From assembly GCF_014643835.1 (NCBI RefSeq), contig NZ_BMKD01000003.1, forward strand, positions 620,001 to 684,000: a stretch of 64,000 nt of DNA. The letters are read 5' to 3'. Under the pieces are notes generated by a model. It made no database searches, was not told the DNA's origin, and saw nothing but the letters and a program-made list of their open reading frames with translations. Positions 58,898-64,000 of the stretch are shown here, piece by piece. The number at the start of each line of letters is the position of its first letter. The stretch's first letter is position 1. The position numbers and the translations under genes are program-made. Source of the stretch: Mucilaginibacter rubeus. Lineage in GTDB: Bacteria > Bacteroidota > Bacteroidia > Sphingobacteriales > Sphingobacteriaceae.

Positions 58898-59048
58898 CGT
58901 CATTGCGAGGTACGAAGCAATCCCCGATTGGCAGAGCGAATATGCAAATCCGCTTTGTATAGTTTGGGATTATTAATACTTATAATTTGTTTTTTATAGG
59001 TATTAATGAGCTCCCTCCGGTCGGTTGTCTTCGTACCTCGCAATGACG
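58898..59048. repeat. GTCATTGCGAGG-family element with a compensated base change
   Basis: Perfect 20-bp terminal inverted repeats CGTCATTGCGAGGTACGAAG (58898-58917) and its complement (59029-59048). Compared with the usual arm GGAACGAAG this copy has T for A, and the right arm has the matching change, so pairing is kept. The interior matches the copy at 53832-53969. Confidence 0.8.
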
Positions 59049-59084
59049 TTCCTTGTTATTTGGTTATTTATTTTAACCTTGCCG

Positions 59085-61448
59085 TTACTTCAAATATACA
59101 TAAGTTATTCCATCTCCGCCACGATCAGCATGCTCATCTTCCATGCGGTCAACCTGTTCATATTTTTTGAGGTATTGCCTGATCATTTTGCGTAAAATTC
59201 CATCGCCTTTACCGTGAATGATCTTGAGGTTGTTAAAGCCCATCATCAGTGCACGGTCAAACAGTTTTTCAATGGCGTGAAGCGCATCTTCGGTACGCTG
59301 GCCACGTACGTCAATCTCCGGACTAAAACTGGCCATGTCATTGGTGTGCGAACTGAAATTTCGCCTGATCTCTTTGGGAACAGACGATTTAGATACTTTA
59401 ATCACGCGTTTCTTTTTAGCAACGGTGCGTAAATCGCCAATGGCAATTACTACATTCTCTTTAATGATCTCTATCACCTGGCCTGTAGTTTCCGAATCGG
59501 TGAGTTTCACCCAGTCGCCGGGTTTTAATTCTTCATCGGCAGGGGCAGTAGGTTTTGGTGCCTCAGTTTTAACGGTGTTCTTTTTAAGCTCAACATTCAG
59601 ATTTTCGCGCAGCTGCTTTGTTTTTTCTTTATCGGCATTACTGCTCTTTATTTCGGATATAGTATTTTCAACCAGCTTGTTGGCGTTAAGGATAATATTC
59701 TTGGCCTGGTCTTTAGCTTCTTTAATGAGCGAGCGTTGGTTTTCTTCAAGATAACTTTTCAGTTTCTCGTTTTCGGCCAGCAATTCATTTACCTTGCGCT
59801 GCTGCTTATCCAGTTTTTGTTTGGTTTCAAAAATAGAACGTTTTTCACGCTCCAGATCAACCAGCAGGGTGTCCACCTTTTTTTGCCCTTCGCTTATTTT
59901 GTTTTTGGCGAGGTTAAGCACGTTGGCCGGTAATCCTATTTTTTGGGCAATTTCAAAAGCATATGAGCTGCCGGGTTTGCCAATCTCCAACTGGTACAGC
60001 GGCCTCATCTCAATGTTATTGAACAGCATAGAGGCATTTTCAATGCCCTCGGTATTGCTGGCAAATATTTTAAGGTTGGAGTAGTGCGTGGTTACCATTC
60101 CCTTAACTTTTTTTTGATTGAGTGATTCCAACACAGCTTCGGCAATTGGCCCGCCAAATTGCGGATCAGTACCGGTACCAAACTCATCTATCAGGATCAG
60201 GGTTTTGCCGTTGGCCTGCTCCACAAAATTTTTCATTTTGGACAGGTGGGCGCTATACGTACTCAAATCACTTTCTATCGACTGGTCATCGCCTATATCA
60301 ACAAAAAGTTGCTTGAACACACCTACGACACTGGCTTCATCCGCGGGGATGAGTAAGCCGGCCTGTACCATCATCTGTAATAAACCAACGGTTTTCATAC
60401 AAACAGATTTACCGCCGGCGTTGGGGCCCGATACCACGATGATGCGGGTACCTTCGTCTATCTGCATATTGAGTGGGACAACCGTTTTTTTCTCTGCCTT
60501 AAAATTCAGGAACAATAGCGGGTGACGGGCATTGTATAATTTAACCCTGGCCTCGTTTATCACCTGCGGCATTTCGGCCTCAATATCAATGGCAAACAGG
60601 GCTTTGGCGCGCACAAAATCAAGCTTGGTTAACAGGCCGTGATAGGAGAGCAGCAAAGGCACATAGGGCCTTAATTCGGTGGTTAAAGCGGTCAGAATTT
60701 TTACTGTTTCCCGGCGGCGTTCAAATTCCAGGTCGCGGATGCGGTTGTTGAGTACAAATACCTCTTCGGGCTCAATGTAAACTGTTTGGCCCGAGGCCGA
60801 CTCATCGTGTACAAAGCCTTTCAGCTTGCGTTTGTTTTCGGCCAGCAGGGGGATCACCAACCTGCCATCACGTACAGTTAATGAACCATCGGCAGCCCAA
60901 CCGTTTGATGTGGCATTTTTAAAAACCATATCAATTTTTTTGCGGGCTTCGTGTTCGGCTTTGGCAATGCCTGTGGTAATTTCCATCAGTTCGCGCGATG
61001 CATTGGGCCTGATCTTGCCTTTTTGGTCAATCACGGCGTCTATCTTTTTAAGGATCGCCTTTTCAATAGGCAGGTGCTCAAAAAGGGCTTCAAGGTTAGG
61101 GTACAGGCCTTCACGCTCGTTAAAATAAGCAATAACGGCAAATACCGTGGTTAACGAAGCCTGAACCTGGTAAAACTCTTCTTCGCTTAAAAAAACGCCC
61201 TCTATACGGGCTTTATTGGCAAGGGACTTTATATCGAAAAAATGCTGAATAGGCAGCGCCTCATCATTAACCAGGATATTCTTAAACTCGTTTGCCTGGC
61301 TCAGGAATTTATGGATCTGGTCGTAATTGCTCATCACCTGGATCTTGTCAACCATTTGTTGACCCATTTCGCTCAGGCAATGTGCTTTTATCAGTTCTTT
61401 TATCTCGGTAAAACCCAGCTTATCTACACTGTTTTGGGGGTAAAGCAT
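59085..61448 (-). CDS. mutS2: Endonuclease MutS2
   Basis: A 787-residue MutS2 of normal length. The core and clamp helices come first. The ATPase has Walker A SGPNAGGKSVCMKT and Walker B LILIDEFGTGTDPQFGG. A long charged coiled coil (about 515-640) follows. The C-terminal Smr nuclease domain has IDVRGQRTEDAL and KIIHGKGDGILRKMIRQYLK. MutS2 suppresses recombination and rescues collided ribosomes in other bacteria; it has no mismatch-binding domain I. It is followed by a DUF4296 lipoprotein gene upstream on the same strand with 4 bases between them. Confidence 0.94.
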   Translation of the reverse strand: MLYPQNSVDKLGFTEIKELIKAHCLSEMGQQMVDKIQVMSNYDQIHKFLSQANEFKNILVNDEALPIQHFFDIKSLANKARIEGVFLSEEEFYQVQASLTTVFAVIAYFNEREGLYPNLEALFEHLPIEKAILKKIDAVIDQKGKIRPNASRELMEITTGIAKAEHEARKKIDMVFKNATSNGWAADGSLTVRDGRLVIPLLAENKRKLKGFVHDESASGQTVYIEPEEVFVLNNRIRDLEFERRRETVKILTALTTELRPYVPLLLSYHGLLTKLDFVRAKALFAIDIEAEMPQVINEARVKLYNARHPLLFLNFKAEKKTVVPLNMQIDEGTRIIVVSGPNAGGKSVCMKTVGLLQMMVQAGLLIPADEASVVGVFKQLFVDIGDDQSIESDLSTYSAHLSKMKNFVEQANGKTLILIDEFGTGTDPQFGGPIAEAVLESLNQKKVKGMVTTHYSNLKIFASNTEGIENASMLFNNIEMRPLYQLEIGKPGSSYAFEIAQKIGLPANVLNLAKNKISEGQKKVDTLLVDLEREKRSIFETKQKLDKQQRKVNELLAENEKLKSYLEENQRSLIKEAKDQAKNIILNANKLVENTISEIKSSNADKEKTKQLRENLNVELKKNTVKTEAPKPTAPADEELKPGDWVKLTDSETTGQVIEIIKENVVIAIGDLRTVAKKKRVIKVSKSSVPKEIRRNFSSHTNDMASFSPEIDVRGQRTEDALHAIEKLFDRALMMGFNNLKIIHGKGDGILRKMIRQYLKKYEQVDRMEDEHADRGGDGITYVYLK

Positions 61449-61452
61449 CAGG

Positions 61453-62028
61453 TTATGACTTTAAGTTTTTTAACGAGTCGGCTTTGCGGGCTTTCTTGCT
61501 TTTGCGGGGATGGAATCTCCTTGCCGAGTCGGTTTTTAGTTTAGTTTTTAAATTTTTCAATGAGTCGGCTTTGCGGGCTTCCGTGTTTTCATGAGGATGC
61601 ATTTTTCTTGCCGAATCTATTTTAGTTTTAATATTTAAGTTTTTTAACGAATCGAGCTTACGCGTAGCCTTGCTCTGCTCTGTTTGCACTTTGGCAAGCG
61701 AATCGGTTTTACTTTTAATTTTTATATCCACCTGGTCATAAATGGCCAGCAGTTTATCGGGCTGCATGGCGTAGTACCGCATGCTGCGGTTAAAATGCGC
61801 GGTATCGGTATGCAGGCGCTGAAACATGGCAATGTATTTACCCGCGCCGTATTTATACAAACTATCGGGTATTTGCGTAGTATTATACAGGCTGCCGTCG
61901 ATGATGTGCATTTCGGTTAACACCGCTGCCATAGCGTCGGGTTTGAGGACGTCGTTGGGAATACTTTTGCCATTGCAGGCACATAAAAAAAGTGCTGCAG
62001 AAAAAAACAAGGTTATATATTTATGCAT
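61453..62028 (-). CDS. DUF4296 lipoprotein with C-terminal repeats
   Basis: A 191-residue lipoprotein (LCAC lipobox, Cys about 18). Residues about 20-110 match the DUF4296 family of Bacteroidota (LKPDAMAAVLTEMHIIDGSL). The last 75 residues are about three copies of a unit with the core RKADSLKNLK and then K-T-D-S-A-R-R-x-H-P, strongly basic. The repeats also show at DNA level. The unit is probably variable in number and may bind acidic polymers or nucleic acid. It precedes mutS2 by 4 bases. Function unknown. Confidence 0.8.
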   Translation of the reverse strand: MHKYITLFFSAALFLCACNGKSIPNDVLKPDAMAAVLTEMHIIDGSLYNTTQIPDSLYKYGAGKYIAMFQRLHTDTAHFNRSMRYYAMQPDKLLAIYDQVDIKIKSKTDSLAKVQTEQSKATRKLDSLKNLNIKTKIDSARKMHPHENTEARKADSLKNLKTKLKTDSARRFHPRKSKKARKADSLKNLKS

Positions 62029-62071
62029 TCAGTAATTTAGCGGCTGATTAATTAAGCAAATTTACGGATAA

Positions 62072-62761
62072 ATGAGCATTGCAGATAACATCAGAAGCTT
62101 AAAAAAGGAAACGGAAGCAGATAAGGTAATATTATTGGCCGTATCAAAAACAAAACCTGTTGCAGATGTACAGGAAGCCTATGATGCCGGACAGCGCCTT
62201 TTTGGCGAAAATATAGTGCAGGAAATGGTTGAGAAGTATGAGCAACTGCCTAAAGATATCGAATGGCATTTGATTGGTCACCTGCAAACCAATAAGGTAA
62301 AGTATATAGCGCCTTTTGTAAGTATGATCCAGTCTGTTGATAGCCTGAAGCTTTTGCACGAAATCAACAAACATGCTGAAAAAGCCGGAAGGGTAATTGA
62401 TTGCCTTTTGCAAATTTATATAGCCGACGAAGAAACCAAATACGGACTGGGCTTTGATGAAGCAATAGAATTGCTGCGCTCTGAAGAGTTTGCTGCAATG
62501 AAAAACGTTCGTATCCGTGGCTTGATGGGCATTGCTACAAACACCGATAACGAAAAGCAGATCAAGGAAGAATATTACGAGCTGAATACCTTTTTTGAAG
62601 GCATAAAATTGAGCTATTTCAGGAAGGAAGAAAGTTTTGATATTTTGTCGATGGGCATGTCGTCGGATTATAAACTGGCCATTGAGCAGGGCAGTAATAT
62701 GGTGCGTTTAGGCAGTACTATATTTGGCGGCAGGGTAATTAAGCATTGGAAAAATAATTGA
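62072..62761 (+). CDS. YggS-family pyridoxal-phosphate-binding protein
   Basis: A 229-residue PLP homeostasis protein. The PLP Lys is in LLAVSKTKPVADVQ (K about 29). The phosphate-binding and ring-stacking motifs RLFGENIVQEMVEKY, WHLIGHLQTNKVKY and LSMGMSSDYKLAIEQGSNMVRLGSTIFG are intact. The family carries PLP without known catalysis and balances vitamin B6 and amino-acid pools. It is divergent from the DUF4296 gene with 43 bases between starts, so the promoters overlap. A repeat element starts 10 bases after the stop. Confidence 0.93.
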   Translation: MSIADNIRSLKKETEADKVILLAVSKTKPVADVQEAYDAGQRLFGENIVQEMVEKYEQLPKDIEWHLIGHLQTNKVKYIAPFVSMIQSVDSLKLLHEINKHAEKAGRVIDCLLQIYIADEETKYGLGFDEAIELLRSEEFAAMKNVRIRGLMGIATNTDNEKQIKEEYYELNTFFEGIKLSYFRKEESFDILSMGMSSDYKLAIEQGSNMVRLGSTIFGGRVIKHWKNN

Positions 62762-62770
62762 CTGGAATTT

Positions 62771-62860
62771 GTCTGAACCGGAATTTATGGAATTAAAGAA
62801 TTGACAGAATGAAATTACCATTCAAATAACTCGCTTAATTCGATAAATTCCGGTTCAGAC
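62771..62860. repeat. Inverted-repeat element of the GTCTGAACCGG type
   Basis: Perfect 18-bp ends GTCTGAACCGGAATTTAT (62771-62788) and its complement (62843-62860). Its start resembles the decayed element at 41-180. It directly follows the YggS gene. Confidence 0.75.
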
Positions 62861-62882
62861 GAAAATCCCGCGCGTTCCGCCC

Positions 62883-63157
62883 GTTGTTGGTGTTGTCACC
62901 AACAACATGTTTTTTGAAATGAAATTAAGTGTTCAATTTTTTAAAAACGGGTGTTCAGTTTGTAAGATTGTGAAAAAGCTAAGTATTTGATTGTCAGTTA
63001 TTATGTGTTCATTTTGTTTGAATGGGCAATAATCCGTAAAATTAAATGGTTGATTATCAATTGATTTTTTTTGTGGAATATCTGTAAGTGTTCACACCTA
63101 AAAAAGTTGAACACCTGTTAAAATAAATAGAAAGTTGTTGGTGACAACACCAACAAC
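62883..63157. repeat. 275-bp unit bounded by inverted GTTGTTGGTG palindromes
   Basis: The 24-bp palindromes at 62883-62906 and 63134-63157 are exact reverse complements and identical to those at 57711 and 57788. They enclose 227 AT-rich bases with internal GGTGTTCA/TGAACACC complementarity and no ORF. This is the same design as at 57.7 kb but with another interior. Confidence 0.7.
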
Positions 63158-63236
63158 GGCGCAGAATTGACTGAATGTTTGCCAAATTCGATAAATTCTC
63201 TTAATTCGTTTAATTCGAGTTCAGACAATTAATAAC

Positions 63237-63749
63237 ATGAATAACACAGAAAATAAAATTGAAAGTCAGCACCCCCTTCAGGGGGAGGTTAATATTCGCT
63301 ACGCGGTTCAATCCGATTGTCCCCGTTTAATGGAGCTGGTACACGAATTGGCGTTATATGAAAAAGCGCCGGAAGAGGTTACCGTAACCCTGCAGCATTT
63401 TGAAGAAACCGGGTTTGGCCCTAACCCTGTCTGGAAAGCTTTTGTGGCCGAAGTTGACGGCGTTGTGGTTGGTTTTGCCTTGTACTATGTTCGCTACTCC
63501 ACCTGGAAAGGCTCCCGCATGTACCTGGAAGATCTGATTGTAACCGAAGAGATGCGCGGCAAGAAGATCGGCAAGCTACTTTTCGACAGGCTGCTCCGGG
63601 AAGCTAAAGAAAGAGGTTTCAGCGGTATGGTTTGGCAGGTGCTCGACTGGAATGAACCGGCCATTAACTTTTACAATAAGTACGGCGCGAATATTGAGGC
63701 GGGCTGGTTAAATGCTTCGCTTTCAAAAGAGCAGTTGTTAAACTACTAA
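63237..63749 (+). CDS. GNAT-family N-acetyltransferase
   Basis: A 170-residue acetyltransferase. Motif A, which binds the acetyl-CoA pyrophosphate, is DLIVTEEMRGKKIGKLLFDR (R/Q-x-x-G-x-G/A form, here RGKKIG). The C-terminal WQVLDWNEPAINFYNKYGAN is motif B. The arrangement matches the diamine/spermidine N-acetyltransferase-like branch (YLEDLIV and WNEPAI). Amines or amino acids are possible acceptors. A lipoprotein gene starts 11 bases later, perhaps in the same transcript. Confidence 0.88.
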   Translation: MNNTENKIESQHPLQGEVNIRYAVQSDCPRLMELVHELALYEKAPEEVTVTLQHFEETGFGPNPVWKAFVAEVDGVVVGFALYYVRYSTWKGSRMYLEDLIVTEEMRGKKIGKLLFDRLLREAKERGFSGMVWQVLDWNEPAINFYNKYGANIEAGWLNASLSKEQLLNY

Positions 63750-63759
63750 TACTATACCT

Positions 63760-64000
63760 ATGAAAAATCTGGGCCTGTTGTTTTTTATGGCGATGGGATT
63801 ATCATCGTGCCAGTGGGGCGTTCCTAATAAAATTCCCGAGAAGTCATTTGATACCCTGCGTTATGCTTATAAAGTCATCAAAGCACGGGCAGCAGATTGT
63901 GGCGTTAAATCTGATAGCGCCTGTACGGTGGTAAAAATTAATTACCCTGTTTTCGACAGCGCCAAAACTTTAAATGATACCATAACCCGTAAGCTTACAT
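63760..64000 (+). CDS. Lipoprotein, DUF3298/DUF4163-like, truncated by the window end
   Basis: Only the first 80 codons are present, starting ATG 63760. The signal ends in a lipobox (GLSSC, C16). The segment VVKINYPVFDSAKTLNDTIT resembles the start of DUF4163/DUF3298 proteins (RsiV-like), which are secreted and of unknown or signalling function. It follows the GNAT gene by 10 bases on the same strand. The C-terminus lies beyond position 64000. Confidence 0.65.
   Translation, partial: MKNLGLLFFMAMGLSSCQWGVPNKIPEKSFDTLRYAYKVIKARAADCGVKSDSACTVVKINYPVFDSAKTLNDTITRKLT

Larger units (their letters stand above)
62762..63236. other. Repeat-rich intergenic region
   Basis: These 475 bases hold no supported gene. 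They contain the element at 62771-62860, the inverted pair of GTTGTTGGTG palindromes at 62883-63157 and a half-copy of the first element at about 63168-63230. Confidence 0.65.

Noticed and set aside
57661-63230. CRISPR array
   Set aside because: The repeated palindromes occur in inverted pairs with spacers of 53 and 227 bases and no regular array or cas genes.

Overview
The window is chromosomal DNA of a Bacteroidota bacterium, most likely a Sphingobacteriaceae member close to Mucilaginibacter or Pedobacter. This is inferred from two SusC/SusD pairs, promoter -7 boxes of the TAnnTTTG type, lineage-type families such as DUF4296 and DUF4905, FadL/GDSL-lipase pairing, an aerobic formylglycine-generating enzyme, and many short palindromic repeats. 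No rRNA or CRISPR array was seen. One tRNA gene, tRNA-Gln(CTG), is present.

Layout. 0.2-2.5 kb: MarR regulator, MFS exporter and isochorismatase-like hydrolase, with a palindromic operator on the promoter. 2.9-6.9 kb: PAP2 phosphatase, a secreted LolA-like protein, a patatin phospholipase and a VOC protein. 7-24 kb: a lipid-use locus. An outer-membrane FadL channel and a GDSL lipoprotein are transcribed leftward. A complete beta-oxidation set is transcribed rightward: acyl-CoA dehydrogenase, EtfBA, thioesterase, acyl-CoA-binding protein, FadB-like fusion, thiolase, acyl-CoA ligase, enoyl-CoA isomerase and dienoyl-CoA reductase. An AraC-type regulator lies between the two arms. A 29-bp sequence is duplicated upstream of both arms in the same orientation relative to each target, which looks like a shared operator.

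24.3-50.3 kb: a candidate 26-kb genomic island. A complete tRNA-Gln gene is at its right end and an exact 46-bp copy of the tRNA 3' half is at its left end, but no integrase is visible. Its cargo is a SusCD/GH31 glycan locus with a membrane-bound regulator, an AraC/SDR pair, and a sulfatase locus. The sulfatase locus holds two small membrane proteins, a di-iron membrane hydroxylase, a formylglycine-generating lipoprotein, SusCD, three sulfatases and a rhodanese-thioredoxin fusion. It is preceded by an unlisted 31-codon peptide ending in a cysteine-rich tail (six Cys in the last eight residues). Its stop codon is followed by a terminator-like hairpin and a competing pairing. This reads as a cysteine-responsive attenuator, and it is the most interesting candidate system in the window.

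50.4-64 kb: housekeeping and accessory genes, namely Dps, DUF4905, LysM/RlpA-like protein, uridine kinase, SCOT subunits A and B, a CE2-like esterase, MutS2, a DUF4296 lipoprotein, a YggS-type PLP protein, a GNAT acetyltransferase and a truncated lipoprotein. This part is densely peppered with MITE/REP-like inverted repeats, some nested in one another.
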